From positions 664,447-728,446 of the forward strand of contig NW_023501061.1 in the NCBI RefSeq assembly GCF_014066305.1: DNA of 64,000 nucleotides. Reading direction: 5' to 3'. A program made the translations under genes and the position numbers. This document shows positions 11,818-24,840 of the stretch, piece after piece. The DNA is from Letharia columbiana. Taxonomy: Eukaryota > Ascomycota > Lecanoromycetes > Lecanorales > Parmeliaceae. The notes beneath the pieces are model-generated. The model saw only the letters and a list, made by a program, of their open reading frames with translations, did not search any database and was not told the origin of the DNA. Within the stretch, counting starts at the first letter, position 1; each line of letters starts with the position of its first letter.

Positions 11818-13798
11818 ATTGTCGATGTGCGTGAATCAGAGTCCTTATCGATAAGATTGCCGGCGGCAATCTTTGTGCCATGACGTACCGCGTCTGTTTG
11901 TGTTGTGAAGCTATCCGGACATTGATATGTTGACACTAGAGTACCTGCATCTCTTGGGAAGAGCCCAATCCACTGTGATCATGTTCGCAGTCTGAGTCTG
12001 TCGGTACAGCACTTGAGACCAACATCCCATCTGACAAGCATTGAGAGGAGAGCTTATGGAAATATATCACCGCACTTGGCGTGATACCATGCCGGGGGTT
12101 GGTTTTGAGCAGCGTCTCTGGAGAACAAGCGGGAGTCTACAGCACGAAAAAGAGGGTTGTCGATCACTTTGATTGAGACCTACCTCCTGAGCCTCCTCTA
12201 TATGTATTTATCGGCACCCGGAGAGTGAGGAAACATGCCTTGGAGCCCATGAAAGTTTCTCACAGGGTTTGCAAACGAAGCCTTCCAGCCAGAGCTCCTC
12301 TTTTGCTTCATGTCGCATCTCTCAAAGGCTGTCCGCTGCTTACGTCACAGTCTCGTCGTGCTTTCCAATTCATTGTCAGCTTTCGGCCTGATCTGTGTCA
12401 TTCTTCTGTCCTTTGAGGCGTACTTTCTCCTTACATTCTGAGACTGAAGCCTAGGCGCATCGAGATAGATACAGAATGAAAAGCAGCAAGGCCTGATGCG
12501 CCAAGTCTACAACCCTAAACAACAACACACCCTACCGCAGACAGAGCCGAAGGCATTATATTCTTTCAACTGACGATATCAGAGCAGGCAAGAGCACGAG
12601 TGAACTGACCTACCTCAAGCGAGCTCGAGGAATGCGATGATGACTATACGCTCACGACGGGAAACCATGCAGAGAAAGATACTGATGGCCAATAGCCTGC
12701 CCATGCTTTTCAACTATCTTTACTTCTGTTGGAAATGTATGAAGGATTGATTGATTAAGTAGCTATGGGAGTGCTGAGTGGGCTACTTATACCCGTATTT
12801 GCCACCACGCTAATTTGCCACCTGATTGCCACCATGCGGGGTAGCTACAACACAGGTGCTGCAGCAAATCTCAACTACTTCGCACTGTCTTCCGCTTCTC
12901 GCAAGCATTGTATTGGATACGAAGGTTTCCTGTCACGTTTTCAGTCACTCAGCCCTATGAGCGCCACGGAGAAAATGGGTCAGCACTCAGTCAGCAGTCA
13001 CAGCTGCACGGGTCCAAGCGCCCGCTCGTAACCGTGCCTCGGTACGAGGAGCGGCTAGGGGCGGAGTGATTAAACATCGCGTTGGGGGCCTCGGAGGGAC
13101 AGCGATCGACAGCAGCATGGAAAACATCTCGCCGAGGGCCACGTTTAGCGGAAGGACGGACGCCCGGTTACTCGTATCATCTACTCGTATATGCACTTTA
13201 TATGGATACTTGTATGCGATTCTTTGAGGAGTCAGATGAGTGCGGAAGTGGGTTTTGGGGGATACAACCCCCAAAACTCACCCGGAACTCACCCTAAACC
13301 TAAGCCCCGGCGAGTTTCCCCCTTCCTTTTATTGTAATATTATTTAAAAACGACGAATTATGAAGTTTCGGATTAATCGGATTTTAAACATTGCATGTGC
13401 AGGTAGGTACGAGTATCCAGAACTAATCTTTCTTGCCTCGGTCTCTCTTCATTGAGCTGCCTTGGAGGCAGCTGGCTTGATAGGATGCAGGGACTCTAGT
13501 TCTCCGTGTTCATTGGATCTGCTATACAGCATGAATTTAGTAATCATTATATGTACCTTTCATTACTGGCTGTGTAACAGCTTATGTCCGAAACTTATTA
13601 CAACTCATGCATGATCGCTGTTCGCTCGAACTAAATGGCTCTCCAAGGATGGCCAGCGTTTCGCGTCCGAGATAAGCCGCACGTGTATTTCGCTCGAGAA
13701 CTCAAGTCATCTATTTAAGGTCTTGTCAATCTCGTTCTCGTCTTCACGCATTGCTTTATCTTCATCCTGAGGATTCACTTCGAATTCAAAGGGCAAAA
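11818..13798. other. Intergenic region upstream of CYP505
   Basis: About 2 kb without a supported gene. Only short, low-quality ORFs occur. A near-perfect hairpin lies at 13251-13284. A TATA-like CTATTTAAGG sits near 13711, about 90 bases before the CYP505 start, and is a plausible core promoter. Confidence 0.4.
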
Positions 13799-16700
13799 AT
13801 GACTACGCCAATTCCGAGTCCTCCGGGACTGCCACTCGTTGGCAATATCTTCGACCTTGACCCTCAGAATCGGTTGCAAAGTCTCACTCATCTAGCTGAC
13901 ATCTACGGTATGTTTTAAACGCATCGAAGGGCGTCTCAGTATGGACACTAATTATCATAGGCCCTATCTATGAATTACGACTCCCAACCGGAAATCTGAT
14001 CGTGGTGTCTAATCATGAGCTTTTTGACGAGATCTGCGACGAGAAACGCTTCACAAAAGTCCTTAGTGGGCCTTTAATCGAGTTGAGGTCGGCAATACAC
14101 GATGGACTATTCACTGCTCACCCAGGCGAGCCCGCTTGGGGCGTCGCACACCGAACGCTAGTTCCATCATTTGGGCCTCTCGCGATTCGAGACATGTTCG
14201 ATGGTCAGTTCCAAAACAACAAAAGGATTTGGACAACGTTCTCAGGGCTAACTTTCTGGCAGAAATGCATGAAATCCTAACGCAGTTGGTCCTCAAGTGG
14301 GTCCGATACGGTCCAGACTATCGAATTGACACGGCCGACGACTTCACTCGGCTGACTTTGGACTCCATCGCAATCTGTGCAATGGATACCAGGTTCAACA
14401 GCTTCTATACAGAGGGGGTGCATCCTTTCGTAAAAGCAATGCAAGAAGTCCTACTTGAGGCCGGCAGGCGGTCATTACGACCCTCGTTTGTCAAACGGCT
14501 TATGAAGAGTGCGGAAAAAAAGTATGCAGACGATATAGAAGTCCTACAATCAACTGCCCAGAAGATTATTGCCGACAAGAGAGCGAATCCGACAGACAAG
14601 AAAAGCTTGGTGAATACCATGTTGAATGGCAAAGATCCAAAAACGGGTCAGAAGATGACCAATGAGAGCATTGCCGATAACATGATCACATTTTTAATTG
14701 CCGGTACGCTCCTCTAGCTTGACCATCATCGGATGTATGTGCGCTGACAATCAGAAGGGCATGAAACGACTTCAGGCCTTATGTCATTCTTGTTCTTCCA
14801 ATTGATGGCCAATCCCCAGACCCTTCAGCAAGCACAGATAGAGGTCGACAAAGTCATTGGTACTGGTCCTGTCAAGGTTGAGCATCTCTCGAAGCTACCG
14901 TATATCACTGCCTGCTTGAGGGAAACACTTCGATTAACGCCCACAATTACGGGAACAGTCATGGGACCTCTGCCCGAGACCAAGGAGGACCCCATAATTA
15001 TTGGGGGCGGCAAGTATCTAGTGAAACCGGGTAGCAAATTTACCATGATACTGGAAAAGGTCCACAAGGATCCGAAGGTCTACGGAGATGACGCGGACAA
15101 GTTCCGTCCCGAGCGTATGTTGGATGAGCATTTCAACAAGTTGCCGAAGAACGCTTGGAAGGTCAGTAATCTTGGAATAGCTGGCTGTGTGGATTCGGCG
15201 CTGACTTTCGATCTCTACTAGCCCTTTGGAAATGGTTCAAGAGCGTGCATTGGTCGAGGTTTTGCATGGCAAGAGGCTATGTTAGCCGCTGCTATGTTAC
15301 TCCAATACTTTGACTTCCGTATGGATGATCCTAACTACAAACTCGCAATCAACCAGACACTCACAATCAAGCCAAAGGACCTATTCATGCACGCGACGTT
15401 ACGGAAAGGCGTTGACCCTTTGCACTTGGAAACGATGATGACCAGCGAGAGCCAGAAAGCTACTCAGGTATCTGATGCGTCGAAGGAAGCTGAAAGCAAA
15501 GGATCTGAGAAACCAATGTCGATCTACTTTGGCGGCAACATGGGTACCTGCGAGAGCTTGGCCCACACGGTAGCGCAATCTTCTGTAAATCATGGATTCA
15601 AAGCAGTAGTCAAGCCGCTGGATGAGTCTACAGACAATATACCAACGGATCAGCCCGTCATCATCATCACAGCTAGCTACGAAGGGGAGCCTCCTGATAA
15701 CGCCAACCTCTTTTTCACCTGGCTCAAAAATCTTGATGGCGAGCCATTGAAGGGAGTCCAATACTCTGTTTTCGGATGCGGCAACCGTAAGCGTTCCCTA
15801 CGTCTCCAAAAATACGTCTGACACTCATGGTCCAGGTGACTGGAAAGACACATTCCAGCGTATACCGACCTCGATAGACACTATGTTGGAAAAGAGAGGC
15901 GCAAAGAGACTCTTGGAGCGTGGTTCTGCAGATGTTGCTAACAACGACGTCTTTAACGACTTCGAGAAGTGGGAAGACAAGAACTTCTGGCCGACCATCA
16001 AGAAGGCCTTTGGCAGCGAAGATGGGACCGACGACACGGCTGGCCTAGATATCGAAGTCTCTACTACGCTAAGATCCTCTCATCTACGTCAAGACGTCAA
16101 GGAAGCTATTGTCGTGAAGAATGAGCTTCTTGGATCTGGGACGGAAGCGCCAAAGCGACACATCGAATTGAAGCTTCCGACAGACATGACATACCGAGCT
16201 GGAGATTACCTCGCAGTCCTTCCGATCAACCACACGTCAGTAGTCCGACGAGTGATCAAGCGCTTCCGCCTCCCTTGGGATGCCTTTGTCACGGTCAAGT
16301 CCGGGGAATCTTATCTGCCTGTTGGCCAGCCAATGTCCGTATTTGACGTGCTCAGCGCATATGTGGAGCTCAGCCAAACGGCGACACGAAGAGTGGGTTG
16401 TCTACTCAGTCCGCGCTCTCGTCCTGCTAATCCTGATTCTAGAACATTGAGGCAATACTCAAATTTACCGCTGACAAATCAACTAAGGCGGAACTTGAAC
16501 GACTGAAGGGTGACGCATTCAATGCCGAGATTACAGCGAAACGAGTCAGCCCATTAGACCTACTAGAGCGATTTCCGAAAGCCGACATACCCTTCGGCGC
16601 ATTCCTCACAATGCTCCCGCAGCTGCGGCTTCGTCAGTACTCAATCTCATCCTCTCCCCTCGCTGAAGTTGGATCCTGCACTCTCACATGGGGTGTCCTC

Positions 16701-17318
16701 GATGTAGAGTCCTTCCAAGGCGACGGCAAACGATTTCTCGGTGTCGCATCCAACTACCTCTCGAACTTGCATGAAGGCGACCACATCCACGTCAACGTCA
16801 AGCAGAGCCATCAATCTTTCCATCTTCCCCCCAACATCACCGAGACCCCGTTGATCATGATCTGTGCCGGTACCGGTATTGCGCCCTTCCGAGGCTTCAT
16901 TCAAGAGCGCGCTTTGCAAATTGAAGCTGGCCGGAAACTCGCACCAGCGCTACTGTTCGTCGGATGCCAGAAACCGGGCCAAGATGATCTTCATGCAGAC
17001 GAGCTCTCAGCTTGGGCATCGAAAGGGGCAGTGGATGTCCGCTACGCCTACTCCCGCGATCCGAAGAGCAGCCAAGGGGCGAAGTACGTGCAAGATCGCT
17101 TCTGGGCTGATAGAAAGGATGTACTGCACTACTTCGGATCGGGGGCCAAAGTGTTCATGTGTGGCAGTGGCAAGGTTGCCGACGGGGTGAAGGCTGCGTC
17201 GGTGAAGATGTACATGCAGGCAAACGAAGAGGAGGGTACGCCGAAGACGGAGGAGGAGGCGGAGAAATGGTTTCATGCGATGAGGAATGAGAGGTTTATG
17301 TCTGATGTCTTTGACTGA
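13799..17318 (+). CDS. CYP505-type self-sufficient cytochrome P450:reductase (P450foxy/BM3-like)
   Basis: Exons: 13799-13907, 13961-14203, 14263-14703, 14758-15161, 15222-15786, 15836-16392, 16443-17318. The total is 1065 codons with stop, i.e. 1064 aa, the usual length of the family. The N-terminal P450 has the I-helix AGHETT around residue 264 and the heme loop PFGNGSRACIG with Cys about 408. The FMN (flavodoxin-like) domain begins near residue 497 (MSIYFGGNMGTCESLA). The reductase part has RQYSISSSP for FAD and GTGIAPFRGF for NADPH. Enzymes of this family hydroxylate fatty acids at subterminal positions using NADPH without a separate reductase, usually membrane-associated or cytosolic. All six introns are short (49-60 bases) with clean splice sites and the gene is fully intact. 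The exact substrate cannot be read from sequence. Confidence 0.95.
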
Positions 17319-18278
17319 TCACGGTATCAATAGGTGTTTGCGATCCCATTTCTTTCTCCTGAATGCGCTCAGAGAAGTCATCAGCGGTCTGGATTACTTG
17401 GTTCTTCAGAACTCCAAAGTCACGAGGCATGAGGCCGAGAACAGTGCCAAATCATGTTTAGAAGCAATCCAGCCAAATTGTTTCAGCGGTGAGAACCCGC
17501 GCCCTTTGTGCTGACTTCTTTGAGCTCCCGCGGACTTGAACAACCACCTTCTCTAGCAGCGTCTCCACGCCTCGCCACCACCTTTTCCTGCGTTCTATGC
17601 GAACACGACCTCAAGGCTGGTGCAACCTGAAGATTATCGTGCTGAAACGTCCACAAGTCTCCCTATGCCTTCAGCCTTCATTCCGCCCAGACCTCCGCCG
17701 CATTCCTCTAAATTATCTCTTCGATATTGGTCTTGTGCTTTATCTCGTACTTTTATGCTTCTTGCATCACGCTAGAAAACAGAAATCTGCACCCTATAAC
17801 GTCACTGCATGGACTGAGCCACGAAATGCAATTATGCGTGCGGCGCAATGCCTTGCCAAGACCTACTCCGTCGTACTCAGTGTTATACTCGTGCTCCTTT
17901 TTTTTTGGCGACAGCTACCCTCTTCTTGAGGGTGTGCAGCCGAAGTCGTTGCCTGTTGTTTTGTGCCTTTTGATCATGGTTTCTTGCAGTCTAGGGTAGC
18001 AAGCCGCACGCCTAGCTACATGAGCTGCTGAAACTGACTCGGAATGCTATGTCCTGTACCGAGCACATGTTCTTGTTGCCATCCACACTCTTTTGATCCA
18101 TCAGCATGACTTGAAAGTAGATTACTTATATAAACACCGTTTTCCCTACCATGAAATGAGACAGCACACTACTTCCTATCTCGCTCTACCTCTCTTCATC
18201 AACATTTTTCACATACAAGTACCGACTTGCTTCTCCCTGACGCCTACAACGAATACCATACCTTGGACTTCCAAAGCC
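17319..18278. other. Intergenic region
   Basis: I see no supported gene. It holds the 3' flank of CYP505 and the promoter of the downstream secreted protein. Short ORFs of up to 110 codons lack family features. Confidence 0.35.
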
Positions 18279-21200
18279 ATGCATCACATCCCCATTGCCA
18301 GCTTAAGCGTGCTCGCTCTCATCTCACCCGTCCTCGTCTCTTCGAATGCGCCGCCGCAAGCTCCCCCACCCCAGCAACGAACCACACTGCGCCCTATCAA
18401 CATCCTCGACTACGAGGCTTCCGTGGGACTCCAGCGCCGCGATTCCACCGATCTGTCCGTTTTGGTCCCCCAGAATCACTCGGAGCTCGTGTACGGAAGC
18501 CCGGCAGGTGAGTCCTGATGCCTCGCTGTACTGTGGGTATGCGGCTGATCAGCACCAGATGATGGCCGGTTTCTCCTCGCCAACATGACGCTTCATGCCC
18601 CGGACGGTCTGCCGATCGTCTTGCTTGAGCGCTTCGAGGAGCTGGATGTCGAGGTGGACTGTCGGGATGATGAGGGCGTGTTGTCTTTGATGTTCGGTTC
18701 GAGCGATGCGTTTGAGTATGCTAGAGAGAAATGGGGTTATGTCAATAAGGTGGATGATGGGAAGTTTTTGCTCATTGCGAATAAAGATGGGTGTGGGCCT
18801 GGTGGTCAGAGGCAGCCTTATGTGTCAGTACTCTCATGGTTCAAAATGTTCTTGTATCTTTGGTTGATACTTACCGGGTCGAAAGCATCTCCAATATCAC
18901 GGACGACACTGCGACGCTCAATCTATCTCTGGCTGCTCAAGCAGTCCCCTGGTCCGACGTTGGTGGCTCGTACGAGCTCGATTTTGGCCATGCGATTCCA
19001 ATCCGACAGCCTCAGCAACTCCAAGGCCGGAGTTGGTGGGATAACGCTAAGAATGCTGGAAACGACGCCCTCAACGCTACCGAAGGAAACCTTGACGAGA
19101 CCAAGAATGCTAGCCTCCTATTATCTGCGGGACAGCAAAATAAGCGAACGACTATCTACACTGATCCCGGGTAAGTACTTTGGCCAAGTCGTTGACCCTG
19201 GGCGCTTTGATAACGTGGATATAGGGCTGACTTGACCATTGATTGTACCAACTGCTTCATGATTGGGAGCCTCGAAGTCATGGGTCATCTCTCGGTACTT
19301 TACCCCTTCTTACTAGAAACCTCCCCTAACGCGCTTCAAGGTTCTTGATTTCAATCTTCGAGACCTCATCCTTATTGCATCCCCCAAGTCCGTTCTCGCA
19401 ACCCTCGAGTTCGAAGCAAGTATAACAGCCGATTATGAATCAACTCCGCTAAATTTCACCAAAGAGCTTCCTAGTATCCCGATTCCCGAGTTAGGGTTCT
19501 CAATCCCCGAAATAATGACAATAGGTCCCAGCCTGACCTATACCGTCGGCGCGAGTGGCTCGTTCAGCGGTTCTGCAACGGTGGATTTCGGACTTCAAGC
19601 TACTGTTCCAGATAGCGCGCAGATTGTTGCAGACTATAGCAACTCTGGGGCGAGTACAGCGACAAACTTCAGTGGAGGCCAGCTGACACCAAAGTTTGAC
19701 ATCAAAAACGGATCGGCATCTGTGACTTTGAGCGCCTTTTCCCAGCTGGGGATCAATTTCGGAGTCGACTTGTTCAAGCTTGGTGCCGTGACTGTCACAG
19801 TGACGGTCAAGTTGCCGGAGATTAGTACGACGCTGACTGCAAATTATGGTAAGTATCTACCCCTTCCCATCGCAGGGACAGAAACCAAATCGACTAATCG
19901 GTGCAGACAAACTGGGCGCCTGCAGTCAAGGTGTCGGGGCTTCCAAGACAGGGATCGAAATTGACAGCAGGGTCAGTATCGAAGTTGACTTGGATATGGA
20001 CGCAAAGTTGCTGGACAAGGGGCCTTCTTGGTCGAAGACCCTGTTTAGCGACTCGAAGCACCTCTATTCGCACTGCTATCCGCTCAACATCCCTGAACTT
20101 CTGCCGGAACAGAACGTAACAAGGGTACCAACGCTGCCTTCGGCACCATCAGTATCAGCATTTTCATCCGGGGTCCCAGCACCTGCATCCCCCACCTGGG
20201 AGCTAGAACGCAGATGGGCAATTCTGCCACCAGGAGACAGATGGGCACTCCGTTCAGCATGGGTACCTTCGCTACCAACAGGCATTCCGTCAAAATCCGG
20301 TCTTCAAACCAATTCATCCTCCTCTAGTGGAAGGCCTGGTTCGGGTAGTTCATCAAATAATGGGATGACATCGACCACGTCAACAACAGAACCGACATCG
20401 ACACTCACGACGTCTCTCACAAATTCAATCTCGGAGTCATTACCAATCACCCCTTCGACCACCTCAACAGTAAACCCGACGTCGACACTCGCTACGTCTC
20501 TCACAACCTCAAGCTCGGAGCCATCGTCACTCCTGCCTTCGACCACGCCAAAAACAGGACCGGTGTCGACACTCGCCACATCTGTCACATCTTCGAGCAC
20601 GAAGTCATCATCAATTGCACATTCGACCTTCTCGACAGGAGAATCGATGTCGACATCTTCAAGCACAGATTCATCAATGTTACCTTCGACCACCTCAACA
20701 ATAAAACCGACCTTGACACCCGGTACGTCTTCCACATCTTCGAAGGTCGGACTATCATCAATTCTGTCTCCATCCACGCCAGAAAGCTCCACGATGACAT
20801 CGACACTCACTACATCTTCTACATCTTCAGAAATCGAGTCTTCATCAACGTTTATTTCGTCTACTTCGTCGAGCACGTCTCTGAATTCGTTAACAACTAG
20901 TTCATCATCAATCGTACCTTCGGTCACCCCATCATTGAGCGCACAAAAACCTTCACATAGCACCGAAGCCGACGCAGCTGGTAATAGTCCCGGGGTGACT
21001 CCAACTACACTAACCCCTTCCAAATCAGCCTCAAAAGAGCACTTGAAGGTCCCAGTTCCCGCCTCAACTTCCGCATCATCGTCGCTGCTGCCAGATCCTG
21101 GGGCCAAGACTGCTGTCAATCAACCAAAGGTCACTCACACCCCAGCGGAGCCTTCTCCCAAGATATCAGCAATTTTGCCTGCTCCAAAGCCAGATGCTAC

Positions 21201-21285
21201 CTTGTCGCCAAAGCTCGCCAAAGGAGCAGACAAGTCATCGTCCAACTCTCAAGGGCACCCTAAGAAGCATCACCATTCGCGCTGA
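18279..21285 (+). CDS. Secreted DUF7029/DUF7223-like protein with Ser/Thr-rich tail
   Basis: Exons: 18279-18507, 18559-18823, 18886-19170, 19225-19294, 19341-19848, 19907-21285; 911 aa. I chose the start at MHHIP because it begins a signal peptide (hydrophobic stretch ending LVSSNA); an upstream in-frame ATG would spoil it. The globular part (residues about 60-500) has Cys-containing strands such as LTIDCTNCFMIG and DKLGACSQG and resembles the fungal secreted DUF7029-DUF7223 architecture. From about residue 560 a long S/T/P-rich region with degenerate TSTLTTS-type repeats should be heavily O-glycosylated. It ends in a basic, His-rich tail without a visible GPI signal. This suggests a cell-wall or extracellular protein; no biochemical function is known to me. 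Confidence 0.8.
20330..20990 (+). repeat. Degenerate Ser/Thr-coding minisatellite-like region
   Basis: Within the last exon, units of about 60-70 bases recur with the pattern ACC(A)TCAACA..CCGAC(A/G)TCGACACTC (seen near 20391, 20475 and 20560). They encode TSTL-type units that diverge toward the 3' end. Such arrays tend to change length by slippage. Confidence 0.5.
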
Positions 21286-22139
21286 AACCAATACCACAGC
21301 CCCTAATTGAGGGATCAATTATCAGGACTAAGGAGTTGCTCATCATAGAGGAGGGGGAGATGGGGATCGTGAAGCGGTTGGCGATATGAATGCTTGTTTG
21401 TTGACGAGTGCGACGGCGTGGATTATTTAAGTGTCTTTCTTTAGTCTCGGGCGTTGGAGTCGGACTGTTTCACACGTATGATAGTATGGATCCCAGAGTA
21501 TCTTTGAGCAACGAATACATGCTTTCATAACTTGGACTGGTCTCTCAATGAGAACTCAACGTATCTTGGTACTCAGTCACCAAGTGCTTCCGAGGTTCCG
21601 AGACTGCGTCATGGAGACAGTAAAGGCATCCTCAACAGGGTGAGACCTAGGTTGTAAAGGATAAATTCCTCGAACCCTGATAATCCGTACTTTAAGAACC
21701 TGCACACAGGTCATGGTATATTTTGGAAATGATGAGGCCAAGATCGCAGGAACTTGGACCAGTACTATTGTAATGTAGTGTAAGTCAGATAATGGCAACA
21801 TCGCCAGAAGAGAATCCTAAGCCATTGGCCAGTTTTTGTGGATATTGGCCTCAAGGCTGCATCCTTGCCGCATGCAGCTTCAAAAGGCTAGCGTACCGTC
21901 CCCAAAACCAATACGTGGCCTCACGTCATCATTCTTATCAATCTTACATTTACCTCATCTCTCAATTGTTCATCTGTTTCAATCAACACACATCCTTTGA
22001 TTAGATCATATTGTCCTGGCACCGAAAACTGTTGGAATTCAGCACTTCAGCCCTATCGTGCTTGGCATGTACTACAAGTCGCACACAAACTTCATAGAAA
22101 AATAATAAGCCGTCATCAATATTCCATCAAAGACAGCCA
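21286..22139. other. Intergenic region
   Basis: No supported gene, repeat or RNA is seen between the secreted S/T-rich protein and the CorA-like transporter. Confidence 0.35.
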
Positions 22140-24120
22140 ATGCGGACGCCGGTAATGCCAACCACGGGTTCCAGTCGTCGAGAGGACAGTGATGGTAACG
22201 AGCTGGCTGTTTTTCCTGGTAGAAACCTATCAAATGAAGAGGCCCGAAACGGAGTGTATCAGGAATCTCAACGCGAGGAACACGGTTCGCTGAACGAAAT
22301 CAGTCCAGATGGAAGTGCTCGTCTCTGGGAAGACCTAAAGACTGAGACAGGTTACGCCTCATATGCTGCTTATTTAGAAGCTTACGAGGAAAGACATCCG
22401 GATTTGAAGTGGTTGAAAAAACAAGTCCAAGGTTACAACTGGACAGGAAGTAGGAAATGGTACCCGACTTGCGTCATTTTCAATCTATCTGATGGAATCC
22501 AGTCCCGTACTAGAATGAGTTTGCATTGCAGCAATTCATCTGCGTCAGTAATCCTTTCAGCTCTACGTCAACCGCCAGATACAGCAGCCGCTCGTATTGT
22601 GCTGTGTGAAGCTTCTCAACTCGATGGAGAAATGGTGAATGCACTTGGACTAGGATTAAGGATCCAACCGGGCTTTTTCCAAGCTTATTTCTCCAGATAC
22701 GAGTCTTTGCAACCGCCAGAAGATCCAGTGGCACAAGTTGATAACCGAAGGCTTGCACCCGAGCATGTCATTATAGGCCAGTATGTCGTGACCATAGCCC
22801 GTCATTATCTCCCTGCGAATGCGGATGCCACACCCGTTATCTTGATCCTTGGCAATGTGAGGGACCCCTTTTCCATCGGAAAAAGGTTCGATGAAGTAAG
22901 TGTGGGGGGGGGGAAAGGGTTTTTTTTTTTTAATTTAGGGGGGGGTTTTGAAAAAAAAAACAAAAAAAAAAAAAAAAAAAAAATAAAAACCCTTTCAGAA
23001 TCCGGCCGTGGGACGCATCTCCAATGCTATGGAGAAACTACCAACATGGATGCAGGAGTATGTTCGTGTTCTACAGTCTGATCTTGAAAAGGGGAGAGGA
23101 TCAAAGGAAAATATTACGGATCTGTCATTCAGGTCGCTGGCTCCCTTGCTGCGTTGGAGTACCTTTAGAACACGCGAAAAATGTTGCTTGGTTCGAGAAG
23201 GGTACTCCAAGTTTGTTACTCCCCGGAAGAATCTAGTGCGCTGGCAAGGAAACGAAACAACACTGGAAGGTTTGTTCCATATGCGGCTTGATCTACGGCG
23301 AATGATTGAAGACTCAGAGGACGGTTTCGAGCAGTTCCGAAGATTCACTCGTTCGCAACAACCAAATGATGTACCGCAAAACAAATCATCTGCGATGGTG
23401 GAGGATGAGATCCAGCAAACCCATTTCGAAGCACATCGCTTGGAGATCGAGATCCGTAACTTCCTGCAACTCCAGATTGGAGAATTGGCATTACAGGAGT
23501 CTAGAAGGTCTATCGAGCTTTCCAATATCCAAATTGAGGAGGGAAAACGAGGTCAGTGCAAATCCCCGGAACGGTGGGGATGACTGGCTAATGATTATAG
23601 TGAGAATTTGTAAGAGTCACATCCAAGGTCGAGTCTACGGAACACTGATACAATACCCCTCCTAGTCACCATACTCGCTTTCGTCTATGTTCCTCTTAAT
23701 CTTGCAACCTCAATCTTTGGCATGAATCTTCAGCAGCTCAATGGAAGCGGACAACACTTTTCTCTGTTTATCACCACCGCGGCGGTCACACTAGCTGTTA
23801 CAGGAGGCTCGTGGTTCGTGATCGAACAAGTAAATAGCTATCTCAAGTGGCGAAAAAGAACCCTTGACGAGCCTTATGACGGAAAAACGCAGTTCACACT
23901 GGCGGTGCGGGTTGCATTACTCACTTGGCTTGTTTCAAACGGGCATACGTCTTGGATGTTCAGATCTGGGGCTTGGTGGCGTATATTACTTAACCACAGG
24001 TCTCGTTTAGCCAGTCCTATGGTCGCACATGGAATCATTGGACGTTTGAATGCTGGTGAATACGTGTCGAAGTATGGTAAAGTGGTGGAGGAGCTGAGAA
24101 GCGAAGATGAAAGACCATGA
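22140..24120 (+). CDS. CorA-like Mg2+ transporter
   Basis: Preferred exons: 22140-22895, 22999-23551, 23666-24120; 588 codons with stop. The C-terminus has the family's paired membrane helices: VTILAFVYVPLNLATSIF followed directly by GMN, the CorA selectivity signature, then ITTAAVTLAVTGGSWFVI. The large N-terminal part is cytosolic, as in the fungal CorA/ZntB-like family, which conducts divalent cations, typically Mg2+. The first intron (22896-22998) is made mostly of homopolymer runs. The second is 114 bases and could be processed as two introns around a 9-base exon (23601-23609), also in frame. I prefer the single intron because it restores KRVTILAF, the usual family sequence. Confidence 0.85.
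22905..22991. repeat. Homopolymer-rich hairpin within CorA intron 1
   Basis: Runs of G, T, G and then about 30 A dominate this intron. GAAAGGGTTTTT near its start is the reverse complement of AAAAACCCTTTC just before the acceptor, and the T- and A-runs extend the potential stem. This could be genuine or a sequencing or assembly artefact. Confidence 0.7.
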
Positions 24121-24840
24121 CTCTTCTGAATGTGCATCTCGTCGTCGAAAACGCTCAAAATCGCCTGATGTCTGATAGTGCTCTAGAAACTAAGTCTACA
24201 TAGTGGAGACGTGACTAGGCCATAATGGGCTTACACAGAGTTGCATGAGCTGATCCATCTGTTTAGGGTGACAGTATATGGAGCGCAACGGTCGCGCCTG
24301 TTCTCGTTCCAGTCGTGATATCTACGTTAACTCATACTTGGTCAACACGAGACAACATGGGGACCAACCCACAACAAGAAACTTCGCAATTTCCAACAGA
24401 ACACCGCAGCCGATGTGTCCTGTCTCTACCTTAGTGGCAGGCTGTGGGCGTTACAACCTGTGCAAACGCTAAGAAGTCGTGATGAAAGCTGTGGCAGTTC
24501 TTCACGAAGAAAGTGTTTGATCTACGGCTATTGGCCTTCATTCGACTCAAATACAGTACTTATACCGCAGTTGTTTTCTTTCAGACAGATAGATTGACTC
24601 TCTCTCCTTCGCATCATAGATCTCTGATCGCGCGCGAACATCATATTCTCATACCTGAAACATATCGCTATCTAAATTAGTCGCAGTCATTTCACGCAAC
24701 AATCATACTACGAACAGTCGTTTCCATCATTTCTTCATCAACAACAATATCTCTCCAAAGAGCAAAACCATCGCACTACCAAATCGTCTCACTCATCCGC
24801 CCGTTCCTCCCCCACCATCCCCCCCCTCTTCTCACCCCCC
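24121..24840. other. Convergent intergenic region
   Basis: 3' flanks of the CorA-like gene (+) and the P/S-rich secreted protein (-). No supported gene. A C-rich tract with several runs of C lies at about 24798-24845, next to the minus-strand stop codon. Confidence 0.4.

Noticed and set aside
14136..14280. Apparent frameshift in the CYP505 P450 domain
   Set aside because: A 59-base intron (14204-14262) with good splice sites removes it and restores the family sequence DMFDEMHEI.
20304..21119. 271-codon minus-strand ORF, acidic
   Set aside because: It is the complement of the Ser/Thr-rich repeat exon; the composition follows from antisense TCG/ACG codons, and the plus strand has signal peptide, introns and a domain.
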